DNA of 64,000 nucleotides from Methylobacterium planeticum (GTDB lineage: Bacteria; Pseudomonadota; Alphaproteobacteria; Rhizobiales; Beijerinckiaceae). The notes under the pieces were generated by a model, which did no database searches, had not been told where the DNA came from, and saw nothing but the letters and a program-made list of their open reading frames with translations. Both the position numbers and the translations under genes were made by a program. Shown here one piece after another: positions 1 through 7,644 of this stretch (the stretch's first letter is position 1; each line of letters begins with the position of its first letter). Where the stretch lies: NCBI RefSeq assembly GCF_008806345.1, contig NZ_VZZJ01000006.1:124001-188000 (forward strand), read 5' to 3'.

Positions 1-2
1 TG

Positions 3-311
3 CGCGCCGAGACGGTGCGGGCGCGATCCGCCGAGAGCAGCTTCGCGGCCCTTCCGCCCGAGGCGGCCAGGCCCGCGTCGGAGCCCGCGAAGGCCGTCAA
101 GGCGGTCGCGGCGAAGCCCAAGCCGGACCCCAAGGCCAAGCCCGCCGCGGTCGCCCAGGCCGCACCAGCGCAGGCTTTCGCGGAGCCAGAGCCCGAGACC
201 ACCGAAGTGTTCGGCCTGAAGCTGCCCTCGCTGGCGCCGGCCGGACGCAAGATCCGCGAGAGCGTCGAGGCGCTCGGCGACGCGGTTCGGGGTATCCCGG
301 AGAAGTTCTAG
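3..311 (+). CDS. C-terminal part of an unidentified Ala/Pro/Lys-rich protein (5' end outside the window)
   Basis: The reading frame is open from the left edge and ends in TAG at 309-311, so only the last ~102 codons are present. A GTG at position 15 lies in frame, but the frame continues upstream of it, so it need not be the start. The visible part is a low-complexity linker rich in Ala, Pro and Lys, followed by a short ordered-looking end (FGLKLPSLAPAGRKIRE, then GIPEKF). No family is recognised. The tail could belong to a cell-envelope or DNA-associated protein, but nothing seen here decides that. Confidence 0.55.
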   Translation, partial: RAETVRARSAESSFAALPPEAARPASEPAKAVKAVAAKPKPDPKAKPAAVAQAAPAQAFAEPEPETTEVFGLKLPSLAPAGRKIRESVEALGDAVRGIPEKF

Positions 312-444
312 CGGGCCGCCGTCGGCGCTCCCCGCGCTCGGTCGGCCCGAGGGACCGCAGGCCGGATCCGCGCGCTCGGCCGCGTCCGGGCCTGACCAAA
401 GTTCTGGTCCGGTCTCCGAAGGTCCGTATCGTTGATGGCCGGCG

Positions 445-2163
445 TCAGTCGGGCTTGCGCGGCTTCTTGCCGGCTTCGCGGGTGTGCTTGCCGGCGCGCG
501 GGCTCTTGAAGCCTTTCGGGCCCTTGCGCTCGGGAGCCGGCCCTTCATTCCCGTTGAGGGCCTCGATCTGGATCTCCGGAGAGCCGTTGCGCGCGAAGGT
601 CGCGGCGAAGCGGCTCGCGGCGTTGCCGCGCACCTCGAACTTCGTCTCCCGGTCGAAGATACGGATCGCGCCGATCTCCTGGCGGTCGATGCCGCCGCGA
701 CGGGTCAGCATCGGCAGCAGGCGGCGCGGATCGGCATTGTCGCGCCGGCCGAGATTCAGCCGGAACCAGACCGCCGGGCCCATGGCATCGATGCGCTCGG
801 CATCGGCGGGATCGTAGGGGAGTCGGCCGGTGGCGCGCCGCGGCCCGGTATCGCCCGGATCGGTGACGTCCTCGGGGGCGGGCAGGCGGGTGCGGTAGAC
901 CTTGGCGAGCGCGGCCGCGAGCTCCTGCGGCGAGCGCTGGGCGAGCAGCGATTCGGCGATGGCCAGATCCTCCTCGGCCGGCGGCTCGGTAAAGAGCGGA
1001 TCCTTGAGCATGCGCTCGCCGTCGAGCCGCCGGATCTCGTCGGCCGAAGGCGGGCCGGCCCATTCCGGCGTGATCTTGGCGACCGCCAGCATCTGCTCGG
1101 CGCGGCGGCGGCGGGAGTTCGGCACGAGGAGCACGCTCGTGCCCTTGCGGCCGGCACGGCCGGTGCGGCCGCTCCGGTGCTGCAGGACCTCGGCGTCGTG
1201 GGGCAGGTCGGCGTGGATGACGAGGCTCAGCGTCGGCAGGTCGATGCCGCGGGCGGCGACGTCGGTGGCGACGCAGACCCGCGCCCGGCCATCCCGGAGC
1301 GCCTGCAAGGCCGCGTTGCGCTCGCCCTGCCCGAGCTCGCCCGAGAGGGCGACGGCCGAGAAGCCGCGCTCGGTCAGTCCGGCCTGGAGGTGGCGCACGG
1401 CGTTGCGGGTGTTGCAGAACACGATCGCGGTCGGCGCGTCGGCCTCGCGCAGGACGTTCAGCACCACGTGCTCGATCTCGCGCGGGACGACGCGGATCGC
1501 CCGGTAGGCGATGTCGGCATGGCCGCGCTCCTGCCCCTTCACGGCGATGCGCAGGGCATCGCGCTGGTAGCGCTCGGCGAGGGCCGCGATGGCCTTGGGC
1601 AGCGTCGCGGAGAACAGCAGGGTGCTGCGGGTCTCAGGGGTCTGCGAGAGGATGAACTCGAGGTCGTCCCGGAAGCCGAGGTCGAGCATCTCGTCGGCCT
1701 CGTCGAGGATCGCGGCACGCAGGGCGCGCGTGTCGAGGTTGCGCCGCTCGATATGGTCGCGCAGGCGCCCCGGCGTGCCGACCACGATGTGGGCGCCCTC
1801 GGCGAGCGCCCGATGCTCCCGGCGCGGGTCCATGCCGCCGACGCAGGCGATCACGCGGGCCCCGGCCTTGGCGTAGAGCCAGGACAATTCGCGGTGGACC
1901 TGAAGCGCCAATTCGCGCGTCGGCGCGATCACGAGGGCGAGCGGTGCGGCGGCCGGCGGCAGGGATTCGGCCTCGCCGAGGAGCGTCGACGCGATGGCGA
2001 GCCCGTACGCGACGGTCTTGCCGGAACCGGTCTGGGCGGAGACGAGGAGGTCGCGGCCCTCGGCATTGGCTTCGAGCACGGCGCTCTGCACCGGGGTCGG
2101 GTCATTGTAGTCGCGCTCGGCGAGCGCCCGCGTGAAGGGGGCGGGCAGGATAGGAAACGGCAC
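445..2163 (-). CDS. DEAD-box ATP-dependent RNA helicase with DbpA-like C-terminal domain
   Basis: An ATP-dependent RNA-unwinding enzyme of superfamily 2, about 572 residues. Starting at GTG 2163, the motifs appear in order: Q-motif region (DYNDPTPVQ), Walker A AQTGSGKT (residues ~43-50), PTRELALQ, TPGR, DEAD (~154-157), SAT, then the C-terminal helicase lobe with ATDVAARGIDL and HRSGRTGRAGR. After this come a DbpA-type RNA-binding domain (LNLGRRDNADPRRLLPML) and a basic tail. DbpA-type domains in related enzymes target structured rRNA, so a role in 50S assembly is a reasonable inference. The frame extends 66 codons upstream, but that part is Arg/Ser-rich and non-conserved in appearance. The GTG followed directly by PFPILPAPF fits the family N-terminus better. 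Confidence 0.93.
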   Translation of the reverse strand: MPFPILPAPFTRALAERDYNDPTPVQSAVLEANAEGRDLLVSAQTGSGKTVAYGLAIASTLLGEAESLPPAAAPLALVIAPTRELALQVHRELSWLYAKAGARVIACVGGMDPRREHRALAEGAHIVVGTPGRLRDHIERRNLDTRALRAAILDEADEMLDLGFRDDLEFILSQTPETRSTLLFSATLPKAIAALAERYQRDALRIAVKGQERGHADIAYRAIRVVPREIEHVVLNVLREADAPTAIVFCNTRNAVRHLQAGLTERGFSAVALSGELGQGERNAALQALRDGRARVCVATDVAARGIDLPTLSLVIHADLPHDAEVLQHRSGRTGRAGRKGTSVLLVPNSRRRRAEQMLAVAKITPEWAGPPSADEIRRLDGERMLKDPLFTEPPAEEDLAIAESLLAQRSPQELAAALAKVYRTRLPAPEDVTDPGDTGPRRATGRLPYDPADAERIDAMGPAVWFRLNLGRRDNADPRRLLPMLTRRGGIDRQEIGAIRIFDRETKFEVRGNAASRFAATFARNGSPEIQIEALNGNEGPAPERKGPKGFKSPRAGKHTREAGKKPRKPD

Positions 2164-2454
2164 GGAACGGGCTTTCAACGCCGGCGGCCCATCCGACGCG
2201 GCACGGGCAAAGCCGGATGGGCGGACGGAGAGAGACCGGTCTCGAATCGAGTGCGGAAGGCGTGCTTCTACGCGTTCCGCGCGTCCGGCGCCATCACCCG
2301 CGCTGCATGGGCCAGTTGCGTTGCACAGGCACGGTTTCGCGAGATCGCCGACCGTCCGCAACCTTTTCGATCCTGCCCAGCTTGTCCGACCGCGGCGGGA
2401 GCGGCCGTGGTCGGCCGGACGGGCGGTATCGGGGCGCGGAGGAACGGGACGGCG

Positions 2455-3549
2455 ATGGGTGGCATCTTACGACTGGTGGTGGCCTGGGCGACGGTCGGCG
2501 CCTTCACCTGGTTCGGCAAGGGCTGGCTCGCCGACCTCGCCTCGCCGCTCTGGGCGACCGGGCTGTTCGCCTGGCTCCTCGGCGCGATCCTGTGGGCGGC
2601 CTTCGGGGTGGTGCACGAGGCGGAGGAACTGGCCGAGCGCCTCGGCGAGCCCCTCGGCACCCTGGTCCTCACCCTGTCGATCGTCGTCATCGAGGTGGTG
2701 CTGGTCTCCGCCGTGATGCTCTCGGCCAAGGACGCGCCGACCCTCGGGCGCGACACGATGTTCGCCGTGCTGATGATCGTGCTGAACGGCGTCGTGGGGC
2801 TCGGCCTGCTGATCGGCGGCATCCGGCACCACCAGCAATCCTACAACCTCCAGGGCGCCTCGGCCTTCCTGGCCGTCATCATCCCGCTCACCACCATCGC
2901 CCTCGTCATCCCGAACTTCACGACCTCCACCTCGGACGGCACGCTGACGACCCTGCAGGCGGTGACGTTCTCGGTCTTCACGGTGGCGCTCTACGGCGTG
3001 TTCCTGCTGATCCAGACCGGGCGCCACAGCGACTTCTTCAAGGAATCGGGCGCGGCGACGGCCGCCGATGCCCCGAAGCGGCCGCCCCCCGAAGCCGGGC
3101 AGATCCTCCGGCACTTCGTGCTGCTGATCGCCAATATCCTGCCGATCGTGCTGCTTTCGAAGAGCCTCGCCACCATCCTCGACCACGGCATCGCCGCGCT
3201 CGGCGCGCCCTCGGCCCTCGGCGGTGTCCTCATCGCCGCGATCGTGTTCACCCCCGAGGCGATCTCGGCCCTCAAGGCCATCGCCCGGAACGAGCTGCAG
3301 CGGGCGATCAATCTCTGCCTCGGCGCCGCGACCTCGACGGTCGGCCTCACGGTGCCGGCGATCCTCGCGGTGGGGCTGATCACCGGCCAGACGGTGGTGC
3401 TCGGGCTCAAGCCGACCGAGATGGCGCTGCTGACCGTCACCCTGATCCTCAGCACCCTGACCTTCTCGGGGCTGCGCACCACGGTGCTGGAGGGCGCCGT
3501 GCACCTGATCCTGTTCTTCGTCTACGTCGTGCTGATCTTCAGCCCCTGA
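2455..3549 (+). CDS. chaA: Calcium/proton (or sodium, potassium/proton) antiporter, ChaA type
   Basis: An inner-membrane cation/proton exchanger of the CaCA superfamily, 364 residues with about 11 hydrophobic segments. It keeps the two inverted alpha-repeat signatures of ChaA: HEAEELAERLGEPLG with the following TLSIVVIEV, and FTPEAISALKAIARNELQRA followed by a helix with TVGLTVP. The segment YGVFLLIQTGRHSDFF also resembles E. coli ChaA. ATG 2455 is preceded by GGAGGAACGGG at good spacing. An open frame running back to ~480 is only the antisense of the helicase gene. In E. coli, ChaA exports Ca2+, Na+ and K+ at alkaline pH; specificity here is not determined by sequence. It is divergent from the helicase gene and stands alone. 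Confidence 0.93.
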   Translation: MGGILRLVVAWATVGAFTWFGKGWLADLASPLWATGLFAWLLGAILWAAFGVVHEAEELAERLGEPLGTLVLTLSIVVIEVVLVSAVMLSAKDAPTLGRDTMFAVLMIVLNGVVGLGLLIGGIRHHQQSYNLQGASAFLAVIIPLTTIALVIPNFTTSTSDGTLTTLQAVTFSVFTVALYGVFLLIQTGRHSDFFKESGAATAADAPKRPPPEAGQILRHFVLLIANILPIVLLSKSLATILDHGIAALGAPSALGGVLIAAIVFTPEAISALKAIARNELQRAINLCLGAATSTVGLTVPAILAVGLITGQTVVLGLKPTEMALLTVTLILSTLTFSGLRTTVLEGAVHLILFFVYVVLIFSP

Positions 3550-3556
3550 GCCGGGC

Positions 3557-4273
3557 TCAGCCGCCGAAGCGCTCAGTTCGGATCGCGCGCGGTGCGAGGC
3601 CGGCATCGAGCAGCAGGTCGGAGACCGCGCCCACGAAGGCATTCGCGCCGCAGACGAAAGCGTGGGCCGGGGCTCCGAGGTCGGCGAGGGCCGCCTCGAT
3701 CGCCGTGCGATCGATGCGGCGGCCTCCGGGCTCGCGGGTGAGGACGAGCCTCAGCGCGAAGCCGGGCTCGCGGCGGGCGCGCTCCTCGAGCTCGGCCCGC
3801 GCGATGATCGCCTCCCGCGTACGGCTGGAATAGAGCAGGAGGGCGGGCACCCCCGGCGCGGCGAGCGCCCGGTAGCGCAGCATCGCCAGGAGCGGCACCA
3901 CGCCGGAGCCGCCGGCGACGAGGAGGAGGGGGCCGCCGTCGCGCCGCTCCCACACGAAGGAGCCGATCGGGCCGCGCAGCTCGATCGTGTCGCCGACCTC
4001 CGCGATGTCGGCGAAGAAACCCGAGACCTCGCCCTCGTCGAGACGCTCGATCATCAGCTCGATCAGGCCCGACGCGTCCGGCGCCGAGGCGATCGAGTAG
4101 CTGCGTTGCGCCTGGTAGCCGTCCGGCGCGGTCAGCCGGACGTCCACATGCTGGCCCGGCCGGAAGCGGTCGGAGAAGGGGACGCGCAGGCGGAAGCGCT
4201 TCACCCGCGGGGTCACGGAGGCGATCTCGGCGATGACGGCCTCCTGCCAGCGCAGGTCCGCCGGATCAGTCAC
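3557..4273 (-). CDS. FAD/NAD(P)-binding ferredoxin-reductase-like oxidoreductase
   Basis: A 238-residue flavoprotein of the ferredoxin-NADP reductase fold. The FAD-binding barrel comes first: PGQHVDVRLTAPDG, then RSYSIASAP, the typical RxYS flavin motif. The nucleotide domain follows, with LLLVAGGSGVVPLLAML as its pyridine-nucleotide loop and a C-terminal VCGANAFV segment equivalent to CGxxxM. There is no iron-sulfur domain. Its ATG overlaps the last 8 bases of the upstream molybdoenzyme gene, so the two are almost certainly translated together. The reductase is likely the electron partner of that enzyme (inference). Substrate and direction of electron flow are unknown. Confidence 0.9.
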   Translation of the reverse strand: MTDPADLRWQEAVIAEIASVTPRVKRFRLRVPFSDRFRPGQHVDVRLTAPDGYQAQRSYSIASAPDASGLIELMIERLDEGEVSGFFADIAEVGDTIELRGPIGSFVWERRDGGPLLLVAGGSGVVPLLAMLRYRALAAPGVPALLLYSSRTREAIIARAELEERARREPGFALRLVLTREPGGRRIDRTAIEAALADLGAPAHAFVCGANAFVGAVSDLLLDAGLAPRAIRTERFGG

Positions 4274-4871
4274 CGGTGAAGCGCTGCTCGCGCCAGGGAT
4301 CGCCGTACATGTGATAGCCCCGCAACTCCCAGAACCCGGCCTCGTCCTTACGGGTGAAGCGCAGGCCCTTCACCCACTTGGCGCTCTTCCAGAAGTAGAG
4401 ATGCGGCACGAGGAGCCGCGCCGGGCCGCCGTGGTCGGGCGGGATCGGAGCCCCGTTAAAATGCGTCGCCACCATGGCCTTGCCGCCAGTGAGGTCGGCG
4501 ACCGGCACGTTGGTGGTGTAGTCGTCATAGCCCTCCGCCAGCAGGAATTCCGTCGGCGCCGCGAGGCCGGCATCCGCCAGCAGGTCGTCGAAGCTCACGC
4601 CTTCCCAGGCCGTGTCGAACTTCGACCACTTGGTGACGCAGTGGATGTCGCCGGCCCAGCGCGTTCGGGGCAGGGCGTGGAACGTCTGCCAGTCCCAACG
4701 CTTCACCGGCTTCGGACCATCGCGCAGGGTGAAGTGCCAGGTGTCGAGGTCGATCCGGGGCGTCGGCCCGAGCTGCAGCACCGGAAAGTCCTCGGTGAGG
4801 TACTGTCCGGGCGGAAGACGCTCCCGCGTCGCCTCGGGCGGACGCCGCCCGGTGAAACCTCGTGTGGCCAT
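4266..4871 (-). CDS. Sulfite-oxidase-fold molybdopterin-binding oxidoreductase
   Basis: A 201-residue protein of the oxidoreductase molybdopterin-binding family (sulfite oxidase/MsrP fold). Diagnostic segments are DLDTWHFTL, then RWAGDIHCVTKWSKFD with Cys78 as the predicted molybdenum ligand, followed by GVSFDDLLADAG, YTTNVPVADL and HGGPARLLVPHLYFWKSAK. There is no signal peptide and no Tat motif, so it is predicted cytoplasmic, unlike periplasmic MsrP. ATG 4871 has GAGG eight bases upstream; the open frame upstream of it has no conserved features. It overlaps the flavin reductase gene by 8 bp and forms a two-gene unit with it. The substrate (sulfite, a sulfoxide or another oxo compound) cannot be read from the sequence. 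Confidence 0.92.
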   Translation of the reverse strand: MATRGFTGRRPPEATRERLPPGQYLTEDFPVLQLGPTPRIDLDTWHFTLRDGPKPVKRWDWQTFHALPRTRWAGDIHCVTKWSKFDTAWEGVSFDDLLADAGLAAPTEFLLAEGYDDYTTNVPVADLTGGKAMVATHFNGAPIPPDHGGPARLLVPHLYFWKSAKWVKGLRFTRKDEAGFWELRGYHMYGDPWREQRFTGD

Positions 4872-5108
4872 GCAAAACCTCGCTCGCGGCGGGCACCTCA
4901 GCCGAACGCCGCGGCCCGCTCGTCGGTTTCGACCCGGAATGCGTCGGGCCGTCAAGGCGGGGACGGCACACAGCGCGGCGCGGCGGATGATGTCGCGGGC
5001 CGCCACGTGCAGTCGTGCCGAACAATTGCCCCAATGGCGAGGCTGTTTCTTCAGATCTGCGCCGTAACCTGCTCGAATCCGACACGGCGTCCCAGAAGGG
5101 GTTGAACG

Positions 5109-5414
5109 ATGAACAGGCTTCTCACCACCGCGCTGATGGCCGGTGGTCTCGCGCTCGCGGCGGCACCCGCCGCCCAGGCACGCGACGGCATCGGCGCCGG
5201 CGGCGCCGCGGCGCTCGGCGTGCTCGGTGGTCTCGCGGTCGGGGGCGCCATCGCCTCCTCCCAGAACGGCTATTACCCGGGCCGCCCGGTCTACCGCGCC
5301 CCGCCGCCAGTCTATGTCGAGGAGGAGGTCGGTCCGGTCTGCCACTTCGAGCGCCGCCGCTACGTCGATCCCTACGGCGACGTGATCTTCCGGCGCATCC
5401 GCGTCTGCGAATAA
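5109..5414 (+). CDS. Small exported protein, unknown function
   Basis: A 101-residue protein with a clear Sec signal peptide: MNRLLTTALMAGGLALAAAP, then cleavage probably after AAQA. A glycine/alanine hydrophobic stretch (~residues 28-50) follows. The rest is a Pro/Tyr segment and a C-terminal part with two cysteines (VCHFERRRYVDPYGD and the terminal RVCE) that could form a disulfide. AGAAGGGG precedes the ATG at normal distance. Short exported proteins of this plan are common in methylobacteria, but no function is known to me. It is followed by a stem-loop at 5451-5467 and is separate from the fdh operon. Confidence 0.8.
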   Translation: MNRLLTTALMAGGLALAAAPAAQARDGIGAGGAAALGVLGGLAVGGAIASSQNGYYPGRPVYRAPPPVYVEEEVGPVCHFERRRYVDPYGDVIFRRIRVCE

Positions 5415-5450
5415 GCGCAGCCCACCGCACACCGTTTCCGTTAGCCCCGT

Positions 5451-5467
5451 AGCCCCGGCTCGGGGCT
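5451..5467 (+). terminator. Short GC-rich stem-loop between the exported-protein gene and fdh2
   Basis: AGCCCCG and CGGGGCT form a perfect 7-bp stem around a GCT loop, 37 bases after the stop codon at 5414. No long T-run follows, so it is a weak or Rho-assisted terminator candidate. Confidence 0.4.
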
Positions 5468-5570
5468 GACTGCGTTCGCGCGCCCTGCACGATAGTTCTC
5501 GTTCGACAGGCGTCCGTTGTCGTCCGACCGGTCTGCTTGATTGAATACACTTGGTATGCCTGTTCCAATC

Positions 5571-5587
5571 GGTCTTAGAACAAGACC
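5571..5587 (+). promoter_or_regulatory. Inverted repeat in the fdh2 leader, candidate operator
   Basis: GGTCTT (5571-5576) and AAGACC (5582-5587) form a 6-bp dyad with a 5-base spacer. The outer bases (CAATC on the left, CAATC-like on the right) partly extend the symmetry. It lies 20 bases before the predicted start of fdh2C, where a regulator could act. The binding protein is unknown and the repeat is short, so this is a suggestion only. Confidence 0.3.
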
Positions 5588-5606
5588 AATCTGGGCAGGA
5601 AAATTC

Positions 5607-6077
5607 ATGCCAAGCTACGAGCCTTGGAATGCAAGCCGCGCAGTCGGGATCGTGTCGGACCACGCACATCTCGAAGGTGCGACGCTCCCGATCCTGCACG
5701 CCCTGCAGGAGGCGTTCGGTTACGTCGACGCCGAGGCCGTCCCGTTGATTGCGGACGCCCTCAACCTGTCGCGCGCCGAGGTGCACGGCTGCATCAGCTT
5801 CTATCATGATTTCCGCGCACATCCGGCCGGCCGGCACGCGGTCAAGCTCTGCCGCGCCGAAGCCTGCCAGGCCATGGGCTCCGACCGGCTGCACGGCGAG
5901 ATCCTGTCCCGCTTCCAGGTCGGCTGGCACGGCACCACGGCCGACGGCGTCACGGTGGAGCCGGTCTACTGCCTCGGTCTCTGTGCCAACGGCCCGGCGG
6001 CCCTCGTGGACGGCGAGCCCGTCGCGCACCTGACGATCGACGGGCTCGAGGCCGCCCTCGCGGAGAGCCGGGCATGA
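5607..6077 (+). CDS. fdh2C: NAD-linked formate dehydrogenase, gamma subunit (FdsG/NuoE-like)
   Basis: A 156-residue [2Fe-2S] thioredoxin-fold subunit homologous to NuoE. It helps shuttle electrons between the formate-oxidising subunit and the flavin subunit. Cluster ligands are visible as CRAEACQAMG and, about 40 residues on, CLGLCANGP, the C-x4-C / C-x3-C pattern of the family. The N-terminal helical part (GATLPILHALQEAFGYV) is also typical. I chose ATG 5607 because AGGA lies 7 bases upstream; an upstream in-frame ATG at 5541 would add 22 non-conserved residues. It is first in the operon, and its stop overlaps the next start (ATGA at 6074-6077). The symbol follows methylotroph FDH2 usage; fdsG is the equivalent name. 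Confidence 0.93.
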   Translation: MPSYEPWNASRAVGIVSDHAHLEGATLPILHALQEAFGYVDAEAVPLIADALNLSRAEVHGCISFYHDFRAHPAGRHAVKLCRAEACQAMGSDRLHGEILSRFQVGWHGTTADGVTVEPVYCLGLCANGPAALVDGEPVAHLTIDGLEAALAESRA

Positions 6078-7633
6078 GCATCACCCTCTACGTTCCGCGC
6101 GATGCGGTCGCCCTCGGCCTCGGCGCGAACCGCGTCGCCCGCGCGCTCTTCGCCGGCGCCGAGCGCCGCGGTCTCGATATCAAGATCGTCCGCACCGGCT
6201 CGCGCGGCCTGTTCTGGCTGGAGCCGATGGTCGAGGTCGCCACGCCGGAGGGCCGCATCGCCTACGGGCCGGTGACGCCAAGCGACGTCGATGCGCTGCT
6301 GGAAGCGGGCCTGACGCTCGGCGGCGCGCACCCGCTCCGCCTCGGCGACCCGGAGACGATCCCGTTCCTCGCGCGCCAGCACCGCCTGACCTTCCATCGC
6401 TGCGGCGTCATCGATCCCGTCTCGGTCGCGGATTACCGCGCGCATGGCGGCTATCGCGGCCTCGAAGCCGCGTTGAGGCGCGACGCCGAGGGCATCGTCG
6501 CCGAGGTTCGGGGATCGGGCCTGCGCGGGCGCGGCGGAGCGGGCTTCCCGGCGGGCATCAAGTGGAACACCGTGATGCTCGCGGAGGCGGACCAGAAATA
6601 CGTGGTCTGCAACGCCGACGAGGGCGATTCCGGCACCTTCGCGGACCGGATGATGATGGAGGGCGATCCCTTCAACCTGATCGAGGGCATGACCATCGCG
6701 GGGATCGCGGTGGGCGCGACCCGCGGCTACATCTATCTGCGGTCGGAATACCCACAAGCCTTCGAGACGTTGAAGGAAGCCATCGCCAACGGCCTTCGGG
6801 CGGGCGTGCTCGGCGACGACGTGATGGGCTCCGGCCGCGCGTTCCACCTCGAAGTCCGCCTTGGGGCCGGCGCCTATATCTGCGGCGAGGAGACCTCCCT
6901 CCTCGAGAGCCTCGAGGGAAAGCGCGGCATCGTGCGGGCGAAGCCCCCGATCCCGGCCCTGAAGGGATTCCTCGGCAAGCCGACCCTCGTCAACAACGTC
7001 ATGACCTTCACGGCCGTGCCCTGGATCCTCGAGCACGGCGCCGAGGCCTACGCGGCCTACGGTCAGGGCCGCTCCCTCGGGACCCTGCCGATCCAGCTCG
7101 CCGGGAACGTCAGGCACGGCGGCCTGATCGAGTACGCCTTCGGCCTCACGCTGCGCCAGGTGATCGAGGATTTCGGCGGTGGCACGCGCTCCGGTCGGCC
7201 GGTGCGGGCGGTTCAGGTCGGCGGCCCGCTCGGGGCCTACTTCCCGGACGCGCTCCTCGACACGCCCCTCGACTACGAGGCGATGGCGGCCAAGAAGGGC
7301 CTCGTCGGCCACGGCGGCATCGTGGTCTTCGACGACACCGTCGACATGGCGGCCCAGGCCCGCTTCGCCTTCGAGTTCTGCGCCACCGAATCCTGCGGCA
7401 AGTGCACGCCCTGCCGCATCGGCGCGACCCGCGGCGTCGAGACCATGGACAAGGTGATCGCGGGGCTTCGCGTCCCGGAGAACCTCAAGGTCGTCGAGGA
7501 CCTCTGCGAGGTCATGACCGACGGCTCGCTCTGCGCCATGGGGGGCCTGACCCCGATGCCCGTGATGAGCGCGATCACGCATTTCCCGGAAGATTTTTCG
7601 CGCGGCGGCCAGTTGCCGATCGCGGCGGAGTGA
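6074..7633 (+). CDS. fdh2B: NAD-linked formate dehydrogenase, beta subunit (FdsB/NuoF-like)
   Basis: A 519-residue flavoprotein subunit that binds FMN, NAD and a [4Fe-4S] cluster and passes electrons from formate to NAD+. The first ~130 residues are the thioredoxin-like domain seen in FdsB and HoxF. The NuoF core follows: GRGGAGFPAGIKW (NAD/FMN loop), VVCNADEGDSGTFADR, GAGAYICGEETSLLESLEGK, and KPPIPALKGFLGKPT. The cluster ligands are in ESCGKCTPCRIG with a fourth Cys ~40 residues later (LCAMGG). The ATG overlaps the fdh2C stop. It belongs with fdh2C, fdh2A and fdh2D in one transcript. Confidence 0.95.
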   Translation: MSITLYVPRDAVALGLGANRVARALFAGAERRGLDIKIVRTGSRGLFWLEPMVEVATPEGRIAYGPVTPSDVDALLEAGLTLGGAHPLRLGDPETIPFLARQHRLTFHRCGVIDPVSVADYRAHGGYRGLEAALRRDAEGIVAEVRGSGLRGRGGAGFPAGIKWNTVMLAEADQKYVVCNADEGDSGTFADRMMMEGDPFNLIEGMTIAGIAVGATRGYIYLRSEYPQAFETLKEAIANGLRAGVLGDDVMGSGRAFHLEVRLGAGAYICGEETSLLESLEGKRGIVRAKPPIPALKGFLGKPTLVNNVMTFTAVPWILEHGAEAYAAYGQGRSLGTLPIQLAGNVRHGGLIEYAFGLTLRQVIEDFGGGTRSGRPVRAVQVGGPLGAYFPDALLDTPLDYEAMAAKKGLVGHGGIVVFDDTVDMAAQARFAFEFCATESCGKCTPCRIGATRGVETMDKVIAGLRVPENLKVVEDLCEVMTDGSLCAMGGLTPMPVMSAITHFPEDFSRGGQLPIAAE

Positions 7634-7644
7634 GGAACCTCCCC

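Noticed and set aside
484-2454. Very long plus-strand frame running into the ChaA gene
   Set aside because: It is the antisense of the DEAD-box helicase; only the part from ATG 2455, with a proper ribosome-binding site, is real.
4872-6029. N-terminal extension of the molybdoenzyme frame
   Set aside because: It crosses the exported-protein gene and fdh2C on the opposite strand, has no conserved residues, and the family N-terminus fits ATG 4871.
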